Positions 1 through 8,811 of a stretch of 10,091 nt of DNA are shown piece by piece. The position numbers were made by a program, and so were the translations under genes. The first letter of the stretch is position 1. Every line of letters starts with the position of its first letter. Source of the DNA: Fragilaria crotonensis (taxonomy: Eukaryota > Bacillariophyta > Fragilariophyceae > Fragilariales > Fragilariaceae); assembly GCA_022925895.1 (NCBI GenBank), contig JAKSYS010000080.1, forward strand, positions 126,001-136,091. The letters are read 5' to 3'. A model generated the notes under the pieces. The model was given only the letters and a program-made list of their open reading frames with translations, did not search any database and was not told the DNA's origin.

Positions 1-93
1 CCTCGCGAGTACAAATAACACGATCGGCAGCACACAAAAACACCTCTCACGACGATGAGAATTTGACAACGATTTAATCATCGCCCGATCTTC

Positions 94-173
94 ATCAGCC
101 CGACCCTTTGGGTAATCTTTGCTGCTTCGTCATCAAGTGGTTGAGGCACTTTGGCCTGGAAGGTCGGGCTGAT
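94..173. repeat. Perfect 12-bp inverted repeat, 56-nt spacer
   Basis: Bases 94-105 (ATCAGCCCGACC) are exactly repeated in reverse complement at 162-173. A second inverted pair, GCTGCTTC at 121-128 and GAAGCAGC at 184-191, crosses the first, so the two pairings would form a pseudoknot-like arrangement rather than nested stems. The block lies just upstream of the decayed transposase and could be a subterminal repeat of that element or a transcript structure. No matching terminal inverted repeat was found downstream of 3274, so element ends cannot be assigned. The rest of 1-280 holds only a 31-codon open frame (182-277), in frame with the transposase and closed by the TGA at 275-277. Confidence 0.5.
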
Positions 174-280
174 CGGCCTTTATGAAGCAGCTACAAATGA
201 TCTACCAGTGTTGGCTTGAAGTCACCAAGCAGAGTCGATATCGCAACAAATGGCTCTCTGATGAAACATATTTTTGAGCC

Positions 281-3274
281 ATGAAGGCTCAGTTTCCTTC
301 TCTTGAGTCCCTTGGGTTTGATAGAGGTGTCATGAACCGAGCAATTTCAAAAGGAGTCGGTATAATTCTTGATGATTTTACGGTATCGAATACAACTGGC
401 CTATTTCGACGTCAAGCGAGGGGTCTCTGTTGCTTCAGCAATGAAAAAAGGAACATTTGGGGCTACTATATCACAACACCAGGAGGTTTGGTTGAGCGTC
501 CACCAGATGGAAAGACAAATTTCTTGTTGTTGCTGCAAGACGAGAGCATTAACGATCGATACAGCGTTGCGCGCGGCATGCCGGAAATTGTGGACTTGAC
601 GACGCAAAGTTCTCAGCAATCAACTATCAAACGAAAAGTTCAAGCCCAACTTCAAGCAGAGGACAAAGCAAAGAAGATTAAAAACGGCCCTGTATCATCC
701 ATGATTGTTGTACAGACGTATTGGGACAGTCCGGAAGCAAAAAAACTCTTTCTTGGAAGTTTTAGTGACAATCGCAATGTTGTCGAAGTCCTGCAGCAGA
801 GGATTGAGCGGCTTCAACATGTCAATCGAACAGTCAAAGGATGGCGAGACCTTGTAGATAAGCATGATAATGACAATCTCTGTTCTGCTTATGATATCTT
901 CATAATTAGACAGAGATCGTCAATTCTTTGCTTGGCCTATACGATGGTACTGGAGGAGATGAATTCGGCACAATGGGTCGAAGATTGTTGCATGCAAGCA
1001 ATCTTCCATAGCAGCAAGGTGGGTATTGAAGCTGCTGCCACTAATGAACGTACTGTTGCAGGTTGGAATATACTATTGAGGGCGAATCGTGAGCGCTTTC
1101 TGCATCCAAACCCAAACATTCACAAGGCAAAGAAACCTCTTCCAGATTTATTGGAATACTTTCAAGACAAGATAACCGTTCTGTGGCATCACTACTGTAT
1201 TGAGAACCTCGCTGATCTCACAATTGAGTTCGCACGAAACGAGCTGGTGTCAATGATTATCCCTGCCGCGTTCGAAGCAAGCAATAACATGATGAGTGGC
1301 GAGCGAGAAGACAAACAACAAGAAATCCAACAACAACAACAACAAGCAGGAGACAGGTGATAACAATAAGCACAGATTACCAAGAATTAGAGCCGACTGT
1401 CTACTGGGTGTTTACATAGACTCTCCAATATCCTTATCTACAACTTGGCATTGGCTTCGTCGACTTGGATTCTTGTACGACTCTCGAAAGAAAACATTCT
1501 TTGTTGACGGCCACGAACGACCAAACGTTGTCTTCCACAGGAACCAGTTCTGCAAGGACTAGTCCCTATCAAAGCTCGAACCGAGATGCCATCGCTGGAT
1601 CCAAGTAACAAAAGAGACTGTCGAACGATGGAAACATGAGAGATTGCCTTCGAATATGAATGCCAACGCCAAAGGATACTCTTACCTCTCGGACAATGGC
1701 ATTGAGATGGTGGAATTTCACGTCGATGATCACGACTTCCTTCATGACGTCGCAAAGGAAATGGGGTGCGGTTTGATGGGAGGAACTTGAGTGTGAGGAA
1801 GCCCGAATCACCATCGAAACCACTAATGATTTTCGGTCAGGATGAGAGTGTCTTCAATCAGTACTTGCTTGGCAACCGCCAATGGGTAGGACCCGAGGGA
1901 CAGCGGGCGCTTCTTCCAAAGACAGATGGTTTGGGATTAATGTTGTCGGCCTTTCAATCACGTGAGACAGGGTTCGGTCTAAAACTAAGCAGCATACAAC
2001 TCAGTGAGATAAACGAGAGTTGTCGCAACAAGAATTACGTTGATGTCAACGCAGCAATCGCAATCCATGGACAAGCAATGAAGAAAGACTTGAGGGACTC
2101 ACCTTTTGTTATCTACTTTGAGCTCGGAGCAAATAATGAAGGATACTGGACATACAATCACATGTTCATTCAGTTCAAAGATTGTGTCAATTGTCTCAAG
2201 GTTGTCTTTCCACACTTTGATTTTGCATTCCTTTTTATCATTCGCAAGGACACGCTAAGAAACTCTCTAATGGATTAGATGCGCACAGTATGAATAAGAG
2301 CTACGGTGGAGTGCAGCCGAACATGCGTGAGTCAATTATGAAACAGCATGACGGGTATTTTGGGATGCATTCACGTACCTTAGAAGTTGGCGACACTCAG
2401 ACTTTTACATTTTCATCGGTCGACAACATTTTGGATGGATCATGCAGAGAGAGAACTCAACCGTCATGACCGAATCCTTCCTTCTCCTCCTGGTCCTTCT
2501 CGAATGCGAAACAAAACAATTTCAGAACTGAAGGCAGAGCTTGCACCATTTGACGTCCTGAATGATCGACGAAACTATCGCCTTGTAGAATTGCAAGAGC
2601 ACGCAAGAAACAAGGGAATAGAAACAAAAGTGCTGAGAATAAGAGAGAAGAAAGGTTGGGAGGGTCGGCCAAAAGGTCTCTTACAAGTTCTTTGGGAAAG
2701 GGGTTGGATCGATGAGGCACAGCATGACAAGTATACTATGGATGTCGCAACGGATGTCGATGGTGAAGCATTGGAAGGTGCGGAGGACTGGAGTTTAAAG
2801 TACCTCATGGCCAGTTGTCTTGATTTTGCCGAAGAAATGACTGCATTGCAGCATGTTGGCAGTCAACTTGGCGTTTCAGTCATCATCACGCCAAAGTTTC
2901 ATGCCGAATTGGCAGGGGAAGGAGTTGAATACAGTTGGGGTGTCGCAAAGGGAATCTACAGAAGAAAGCCCCTGAACTCTAAGAAAAGCAAGGACGCTTT
3001 CAAAAGGTTAGTAAGTGATGTGACAAGCAGGGAAGTCCTCACAATTGAGACAGTCCGCAAGCTTTCAAGGCGAGCACGAGCATACATCTGTGCATATTAT
3101 TCATTGTACGAGAGTCAAAACAAGGGCGATGACACAATAAAACTCACGCTTCCGCTTATCGAACGCCTTGTCAAGGCGTTCAAAACACACCGGGCAGCAA
3201 TCGACTTTGATGCGGGCTTCGTTTACGGCTTTGTGCCGAACCTGAAGGATGGTGTCATCGTTATTGATGAGTAA
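281..3274 (+). pseudogene. Decayed large DDE transposase (Tc1/IS630-like core)
   Basis: One ancestral transposase of about 1,000 codons is now split over all three forward frames. Segment 1 (281-1360) carries an N-terminal helical region with a helix-turn-helix-like motif NERTVAGWN near residue 255. Segment 2 (about 1363-1783) has WHWLRRLGF at 1446 and DGHERPNVV at 1506, interrupted by an in-frame TAG at 1560-1562. Segment 3 (1784-2236) holds the first catalytic Asp in FGQDES (codon 1841-1843). Segment 4 (2239-2427) reads HSQGH and continues to SSVD. Segment 5 (2429-3274) has FWMDHAEREL and the third acidic site in the block HAELAGEGVEYSWG (Glu codon 2927-2929). The D, D, E order and the last block match, from memory, an insertion-bearing Tc1/IS630-like transposase family seen in fungi and stramenopiles. 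The start at 281 follows a TGA at 275-277 in the same frame. The DDE family assignment is firm; the finer clade is not. The copy cannot be active as read. Confidence 0.85.
1328..1345 (+). repeat. (CAA)6 microsatellite
   Basis: Six perfect CAA units encode a Gln run at the end of the first transposase segment, or an Asn run in the neighbouring frame. The switch from the first to the second transposase frame occurs around here, so slippage in this repeat is a plausible cause of that frame change. The TGA closing segment 1 is at 1358-1360. Confidence 0.8.
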
Positions 3275-3359
3275 ATGTCGATCAAAAAGAAAGTGCGAGC
3301 GTCGATTGCAGAATTAACTCCAAGAATTTTGGCATCAACTAAATTTTTAACATACTGAG

Positions 3360-3414
3360 CCTACATGCCCCTACTATATGTAGGTCCAGGATGAAACCAG
3401 CCATATAATCCTGG
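3360..3414. repeat. Two adjacent perfect hairpins
   Basis: The first hairpin has arms CCTACAT (3360-3366) and ATGTAGG (3378-3384) with an 11-nt loop. After one base, the second has arms CCAGGAT (3386-3392) and ATCCTGG (3408-3414) with a 15-nt loop. Both stems are perfect 7-bp pairs. They sit 85 bp after the transposase stop and 29 bp before the start of the next decayed gene. They could belong to the transposon end or to transcript structure. Neither is followed by a T tract, so they do not look like bacterial terminators. Confidence 0.5.
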
Positions 3415-3442
3415 CAATGGTTTGACAATTTAGGAGGACAAG

Positions 3443-4623
3443 ATGATTGAAAAGGAAATGGTGAGGATAAGCAATGACATTACCAGACTGCAAGAAGGCA
3501 TCAATCACTACGGCTTGCTTGTGTTGGCAAAGCAACCGTTGTCAAGGGTATATTGGATGGACAAAACTGCTAGTCTTGAAAGGATAAGGTAGTGCAAGCT
3601 TTGTTTCAAATATTTACTTGCATCCTTCTTGTAATAGGCAAATTTTCAATCCTTTCTTCACTCCGATGCCTCCATCATGTCAAACGTCAAGCTTCATTGT
3701 TGTGGATGTTTGGCATCAATTATCTCTTGAACAAAACAACCTCCTGCGTGGACTAAGGTCTCGAATTGACCATATAAAGCAAGATGAGTGGTATCAAAAT
3801 CTACCCAGCATGCGGCAAACACACTTTTTTCTTGAGTTGCCTACGTACTGAATTCAAAGAACCGTTGATCATGATAGATGGTTACCAGCACCTCAGAATA
3901 GTTCCTACATGCATATGACAAGCAACATTGCGGATAATATTCACCTCAGTCAAGCGGCCATGCTGCAGGTGGTCAACAAGATGTGACCTCTTGATAGTAT
4001 GGAACCCATAATCATTGAAGGCGAAGGAGGTAAGTCTTTCTGCAAGTGTTGAGCCATTCATTTCATGTGAACAAACTGTCCTGTTTCTTCTGTATACCGC
4101 AAAGGTTGGAGTCACAGCTCCATTAACACCCTCGCGGCGCAATTCCTCAAATTGGGAGAAAGACTGTGTATTGAAACGCTTACTTGCAGGTGGCCGAGCT
4201 CATGTGTTGGATATAGACGTGACAGTCTAACCGGAGCCTAAACGACCGAAAGTAATCGAAACAACGACATCCGACAAGATGGCAGCAATCATTGATGAAT
4301 CCATGAACGGAACACAACAAGAAGCAACAATTAGCACAAGGGCAGTGCAGTTGCAAGGAGTGAATTCTTCTACTTCTTGGAGGGAATCAGGTGAAGGATG
4401 CAAACTTTTCTGACCAAAAACAAGCAACCATGAAGTTAACAAATGTGTCAAAGAAATTATGATGGAGCAGATTGAGCTCCTTGAAACAGCTAATAGAAAA
4501 GACAAGAGCTGGACAATGAATGTTCAAAACACAGTCCAGTTGCAGTGGAGAAGCTTATCGACAACTTCAAAACTAACTTCCATGCATTTGACTTTTGATT
4601 ATCAGTTCATCATGGAGGCATGA
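3443..4623 (+). pseudogene. Unrecognised decayed spliced gene (candidate)
   Basis: I do not recognise the product. From ATG 3443 the frame reads MIEKEMVRISNDITRLQEG and onward to 3588, where a GT donor begins a possible 49-nt intron (3589-3637, ending TAATAG). Reading on from 3638 gives a 119-codon frame ending at TGA 3849-3851. The same frame then stays readable through TGA 3984-3986 to a second donor, GTAAGT at 4030. The acceptor TTGCAG at 4184-4189 would close a 160-nt intron. The third exon (4190-4623) holds TAA 4228-4230 and TGA 4411-4413 and ends at TGA 4621-4623. That makes about 324 codons with only four internal stops, well below chance (roughly one per 21 codons). Segments such as EIMMEQIELLETANRKD suggest a helical protein. 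It may be cargo of the neighbouring transposon. A functional 119-residue protein from the first two exons alone is possible. Coding status is uncertain. Confidence 0.35.
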
Positions 4624-4626
4624 TGA
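4607..4626. repeat. 8-bp perfect hairpin, GAGG loop
   Basis: TCATCATG (4607-4614) and CATGATGA (4619-4626) form a perfect inverted repeat around a four-base GAGG loop. It overlaps the last codons of the decayed frame ending at 4623. It could be a relic of an element end or a 3' transcript structure. No function is shown. Confidence 0.4.
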
Positions 4627-5089
4627 GCAACATTGGTGTTCACTGTTGACTTATCATAATAATAATAAACCTAATTATTAAGGGTTGTCACCGTCGTTGG
4701 TCTTTTAGCAAAACCAGCGTGTGTACCCCGTCGTGGCCAGCCCGTATTCCATGGCGGCGACGATCATTTTATCCTAACCCCATCCCTAACGCGAAGTCTT
4801 AATTCGGTGTCCGTATTTCAAGTGTGTCTGAACGTTGTGTAACCGTGACCGAAGTTCTGAAAAAATTTGTCAGTAAAGTTTGTCTCTTCCCGTCTCGACT
4901 TGATCTCTCCTGGGCCATTTTCATGTAACGGAGCCATCTCCGTCTTGAAGACGTCGATTAGGTAGTTGATATGCAAATGTAAATTCACTCTTTGACAAGA
5001 TATCATAGTAACATAAAGAAATTCTTCATGTTTGTTTAGAATAATAGTCTATGAATGCCCTTCAATTAATTGGCAACTAAACTTGTTTT
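4627..5089. other. Intergenic stretch, no gene seen
   Basis: No open frame here shows family motifs. The stretch contains an A/T microsatellite (ATAATAATAATAA at 4656-4668) followed by AT-rich DNA to about 4680, then more GC-rich DNA at 4681-4800. I see no tRNA, no clear TATA element and no transposon signature. It separates the mobile-element debris on the left from the conserved gene pair on the right. Confidence 0.5.
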
Positions 5090-5254
5090 GTACGACGAGG
5101 GCAATGGTGGCTACGCAAAGTACTTTTTATTTGCACGTACTGGTACCTTATTGTGCCAGGTATGCGTATACCGTACAGGTTGTGAGGTGAATATGAACTG
5201 TACTGTAGTACTCGGAGTATCAGGTTGTATTCTACGACTACCGGTAGCTAGTAC
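5090..5254. repeat. GTAC-rich palindromic island upstream of TPR gene
   Basis: I count eight GTAC tetramers in 165 bp, including CTGTACTGTAGTACTC near 5200-5215. The perfect 10-bp palindrome CTACCGGTAG lies at 5238-5247. Chance would give fewer than one GTAC. The island ends about 260 bp before the ATG of the TPR gene. Similar DNA lies upstream of the convergent transporter gene, and the same 10-mer recurs at 9444-9453. It may be promoter or spacer DNA; regulation is not shown. Between 5255 and 5518 the sequence turns pyrimidine-rich (about 5493-5514) just before the start codon, as expected of a short 5' leader. Confidence 0.55.
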
Positions 5255-5518
5255 CACATGCCTAAACTACGAACTCGCCAGTTTCTCGATTGGATTTGGA
5301 GCTTGGAAGCGCGGGAATAAGGTTGAACGTCTGGCCGGCAGTCGTACGTTGTTGAGGTCGCGATCGCGGAGTTTCGAAGACTGCCAACGACGATACCCCA
5401 GCAGCCGGAACATGGGAGGAACAAATGACCACACAATTCCTAGCAGTGGCAACATTGTCAGGAAAGCCGACAGCCTTCAGTCTCACCTCTTGATTCTCTT
5501 CTCTTTCTCTCCACCAAA

Positions 5519-6578
5519 ATGCCAAACGCGCAAGCTGAAGCCTTCAAGAGCGAAGGAAATAATTTCTTCAAGAATGGTCAATACAAGCAGGCGATCGAGA
5601 AATACGAGCAAGCTAGCAAAATCGACCCCACCGTTCCGGCGTACTTCTCTAACGCTGCGGCGTGTTGGGAAAAGCTCGGAGACTACGAGGCAATGGCTGA
5701 AGCCGGAAGAAATTGCATCAAGGCAGATCGAAGCTTTGTCAAAGGGTATTTCCGCCTCGCTACTGCACAAAAGAACCTCAATCAGCTGGCGGACTGCATT
5801 AAAACCTTGGAAAATGGACTCGGTGTCGAAGCTTCGAACGCCGACTTGAAGAAGATGAAGAAAGAAATAACTGAGCTACAACGTGGAGAGCAGGTTGCCG
5901 TTCACATCGCCAAAGCCGAAGAGCAGCTTCAGAACGGTGACATTGCTGCTGCAATGAAGACACTCGAACTTGCCAGCAGGTTGGATGCTGGAAATGCTGA
6001 TATCGAAAGGATGATGTCTAAGGTCAAGCCAAAGTACGACGCCATGGAGAGGAAGCGCAAGGCATCCTTGTCTTCTACGGAAATCCACAAGGAGCGCGGT
6101 GACGAAGCCTACAAGAATGCAAACTTCGAACTTGCGGTCGAGCATTACTCTAAGTGCATTGACTCTCTCAAGAATGAAGGGAAGGGGGAGTCAGAGCTTG
6201 CACTCAAGGCATACTCGAACCGTGCTGCATGTTACAAACAGATCTCCAATTTTGATGGCACGATTTCTGATTGTACTGCGGTATTGGAGATTGACCCTGA
6301 GAATGTCAAGGCCTCGTGAGAAGGGCCCAAGCATTTGAAGGTGTAGAGAGGTATCGATTCGCCCTACAGGATGTCAAGACCGTCCTGTCCATGCCTGCGA
6401 GCCAAGTCGGAAAAGCCAACTTGGACATCTGTAATATGATGCAGCACAGATTGAATCGTACGGTAAGTTCGCTGTATTGTTGGTTTTCCCCACTGCTACA
6501 CACAATCAACCCTCATCTCACCTCAACTCCTCTATAATATGAATCGCGCAGGTAGCAGCTCTTAAAAAGATGGGATGA
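5519..6578 (+). CDS. Hop/STI1-like TPR co-chaperone, apparent frameshift
   Basis: A soluble protein of about 323 residues with two tetratricopeptide modules, expected to bind the C-terminal EEVD tails of Hsp70/Hsp90 in the cytosol. Module 1 spans about residues 7-110 and carries a complete two-carboxylate clamp: K10, N14, N45, K75, R79. Residues 126-160 look like a weaker TPR-like pair. Module 2 starts near 188 and has clamp positions K191, D195 (Asn in typical modules), N234 and K264, with the final Arg just after a frame break. At 6313/6314 one base appears to be missing: the frame hits TGA 6317-6319, whereas adding one base to the C run restores KALVRRAQAF. The restored frame runs to 6462, a GTAAGT...CAG intron (6463-6551) follows, and the last exon encodes VAALKKMG and a stop at 6576-6578. 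The start at 5519 has A at -3 and matches the start of the first TPR helix. The long DP domains of true STI1 are absent. Family assignment is firm, the exact orthologue is not. Confidence 0.85.
6463..6551 (+). other. Intron of the TPR gene (89 nt)
   Basis: The donor is GTAAGT directly after the codon for Thr in LNRT. The acceptor is GCGCAG before GTAGCAGCTC. Removing it is phase-neutral and joins the capping helix HRLNRT to VAALKKMG, a typical ending of a TPR module. The retained sequence would instead read through to a stop near 6537. Confidence 0.8.
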
Positions 6579-6729
6579 AGAAGGCATTCTAAACGACGGA
6601 CTCCTGAATCCGACAACACGGCTCGCATCTTGTTTCCGCTGTTGTCAGAATGGCTGAAGTAAAATATGAACTAGTAATGAAAGTATACAGGCTCTATGGT
6701 TGGTACTTTGCTCATGCCTAACGACTTCT
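6579..6729. other. Convergent spacer between the two genes
   Basis: A 151-bp spacer separates the TPR stop codon from the transporter stop codon on the other strand. Both genes must finish here, so it should carry 3' ends and polyadenylation sites for both. I see no canonical AATAAA or strong hairpin. The AT-rich stretch at 6660-6690 is the likeliest place for the 3' end signals. Confidence 0.4.
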
Positions 6730-8630
6730 TTAGTATGTCCCGAGTTTTGTGCGCTCATAGTACGACAGGTACTTTGGACTTTTTGCATCGCCGACGTACT
6801 CTGATCTGCGACCGTCTAATGTCATGGACCAGAGTCGGTCGATCTCATGCAAATCAAGGGTCGTCACGTCAGGAATAGCCCAGAACGTGACCACGCAGGC
6901 GGCAAACGAGGAATACCCACTAACAAGGAACATGTCTACGTCGCCAATGTAGTTGAAAGCAACTGCGGCAAACAACGCCCCAAGTTTCCCAGACGCAGCA
7001 GCAATTCCATGGCACTGTGTCCTCACTTCAGTCGGGAAAATTTCTGAAGGGATCAAAAATGTCGTTGCATTCGGTCCAAGTTGGCCGACGAATGAGGATG
7101 TAACGTACATCAGAATCAGCCACCCTGGTGCTAGTTTGTCATACAGAAAGCCACATGCAACAAAGAGGGCACCCGTGATGAGAAACCATATTGCTGTAGT
7201 CTCAGTCTTCCCACTTGGGGGTGGTCGAGTAGAAATGCTGCTCCAATGTAGCCAAGGAGAGCTACAAATGCATTCAATGCAGCGGCGCCACAGAGCTGTA
7301 GCAGTGATGTATCTTCTCCAGCGAGAGCAAGCAGGAATGTTGTTTGAAACAGCTTATTCCCGTAAAAGGCAACGTCCCAAAAGAACCACGCCATCGAGGA
7401 ACCAATAATTCGCCACCCGAAGTATCGAAGGAGCAGCTCGGTCGCTGGGAAATCGTTGGTGAGGGAACGACGGCAAAAGAGAATCTCAATGCTTGCGCAA
7501 CCCTACTTACGAGATGCCGAGACATCGTCACACACAGCTGCGATGGGCATGTATTCAGTTGCGGAGGAGGCATCTCCCACCGAGTGCGCTGACGGCTCCG
7601 AAGCTTCAGACTCAGTCAAAGAGCACTGAGGTGGATGTAGTTCGTTTGACTTGGACGTCACAGTACCATGTTGAGCACGGTCAAGTCTCTCACGCCTTTC
7701 CTTGTCGTCTGCCCATACAGATGATTCATTGAGGTACATTAATCTGGACACAAGCACAGCCGTTAAAACAAAGGCGCCAAAAGAGTAAACGATTCGCCAA
7801 ATCGCAAGGAGAGCGTCGGGAGTGTAGTTTCCGGCCTCAACATTACTCCCGTATTGTCCAAAAAGAAGAAGGAGGAAAACAAGACTCAGACAGTTGACCA
7901 AGATTCCAATCCCTTGACTCATGAAGACAAGTTGTACAGCTCTCCCACGCGTGGCCTTGCGGGACGCTTCTCCCAACCTACGCATTGGTCCAGATACATC
8001 AAGGTGCCTTGTGTAATGTGGGTCGCCCCTCGGGGTAGACGCTTTCGCCACGGATTTTCTAGCCGCTTCGCGCTGAAGCTGATTTTTCAGGTTTTGCTTC
8101 ATTTCTCCCATCGCCTTTTCCGTAGCTGTGGAACTGCTCATGGGGTATTCACCACCCACGCCTACACCAAAAACAAAAAGCAAAATTGAAGTGGATCCGA
8201 ACAATAGGTTCGGGTTGTCTGTGAAGATGAAACTGACGAGAGCCAAGCCTATGGCACCTGCGCACATGAACGATGCAGTAGTGATGCCGCCGATCCTCCT
8301 TCCTATTAAGTTGGCCGAGTATCCCAACAAGATCATTCCTGTGATAACACCCAACACAACTGAGTACGTCAACGAGCCGAGGAGCCGAGGCGAACAAACT
8401 TGATATGCAAAACATTCAGGATAAAGAAATGTCCAGAATGGCTTCATCAAACCAATCGAAAAGAGTATGTACGACTCTCCGAAGAGTCCCATTCCCGGCC
8501 AGGCAGCATCATTCCACCAGGTCGTCAGCAATGACCTTGTGATACAGGACGATCTGGCGTTGTCTTCCAGAATTTTTTCTTCCTCGACATAGAGAGCAGT
8601 GCGCTTGTCGTCAGGAATCTCACCGATCAT
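6730..8630 (-). CDS. MFS transporter, phosphate:H+ symporter-like, apparent frameshift
   Basis: A membrane transporter of about 610 residues in the PHO84/sugar-transporter branch of the major facilitator superfamily, probably importing phosphate or an organophosphate with protons. Visible features: TM1 with GMGLFGESYILF (residues 46-57), a motif A-like GYSANLIGRR (103-112), and GVGVGGEYPMSS (155-166), which matches GIGIGGDYPLS of phosphate symporters. A highly charged insert (about 174-227) lies before TM5, and a long hydrophilic central loop contains the exon junction. Exon 2 encodes MAWFFWDVAFYG, whose W and D match phosphate-binding residues of fungal transporters. The end of the protein includes IPSEIFPTEVRTQCHG, a typical second-half motif. 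Exon 1 is 8630-7511 and exon 2 is 7444-6730. One base is missing at 7181/7182: the frame passes from QQYGF to LITGALF only if one C is added. ATG 8630 is chosen because it has A at -3 and no upstream ATG exists before an in-frame TGA at 8736-8738. Substrate is inferred. Confidence 0.85.
7445..7510 (-). other. Intron of the transporter gene (66 nt)
   Basis: On the minus strand the donor GTAAGTAG begins at 7510 and the acceptor TTTCCCAG ends at 7445. Splicing joins VSAS, through a split Pro codon, to TELLLRYFGWRIIG, which leads directly into the TM7 helix WFFWDVAFYG. Without splicing the frame meets TAG at 7505-7503. The join falls in the hydrophilic central loop, where precise length is tolerated. 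Confidence 0.8.
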
Positions 8631-8811
8631 GCTCGACGTGACAGTCGTTGGCCTAGACGCACGGGGCTGCTCAGTGGTACGTGGTTCTAGTCGTAACAAG
8701 TCTTCTCTATGCCGTGCTCGGAGCTCCGAATATGTTCACATATATGTATTAGAGATTAGAGGGGCAGGGTTTTCCCTCGCGAAGTCCCTCTGATCATTTT
8801 TTTCTTTATAT
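8631..8811. promoter_or_regulatory. Upstream region of the transporter gene
   Basis: This 181-bp stretch lies between the transporter ATG and the duplicated GTAC block, so it should hold the 5' leader and proximal promoter, read on the minus strand. It contains an AT-rich patch (8741-8757, CATATATGTATT) about 110 bp upstream of the ATG and a purine-rich stretch at 8751-8766. No specific factor site can be named. Confidence 0.35.

Noticed and set aside
1-3420. Terminal inverted repeats bounding the transposase
   Set aside because: The reverse complement of the first 80 bases was looked for by eye in 3275-4700 and no convincing match was seen. The element ends may lie outside the window or be decayed.
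3849-4413. TGA read as Trp in the cryptic gene
   Set aside because: Three of its four internal stops are TGA, but the TPR gene ends with TGA at the expected place, so the standard code applies.
4227-4505. 92-codon minus-strand frame, hydrophobic N-terminus
   Set aside because: It lies opposite the third exon of the cryptic plus-strand frame and shows no recognisable motif. It is probably an antisense shadow.
5070-5849. 259-codon open frame on the plus strand
   Set aside because: It overlaps the well-supported TPR coding sequence in another frame, begins in GTAC-rich spacer and shows no domain. It is a shadow frame.
6308-6319. Programmed ribosomal frameshift in the TPR gene
   Set aside because: There is no canonical slippery heptamer. 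The UCG UGA context would support a +1 shift, but the needed shift is -1.
6316-6340. Intron explaining the TPR frame break (GTGAG...AAG)
   Set aside because: It would be only 25 nt and would not restore the TPR frame. A single missing C restores it exactly.
6953-7408. 151-codon plus-strand frame
   Set aside because: It is fully antisense to the conserved transporter helices. The minus strand carries the family motifs.
8631-8699. Longer N-terminus of the transporter starting at TTG 8699
   Set aside because: TTG is not a likely start in a nuclear gene, and an in-frame TGA at 8736-8738 leaves no upstream ATG. ATG 8630 has A at -3.
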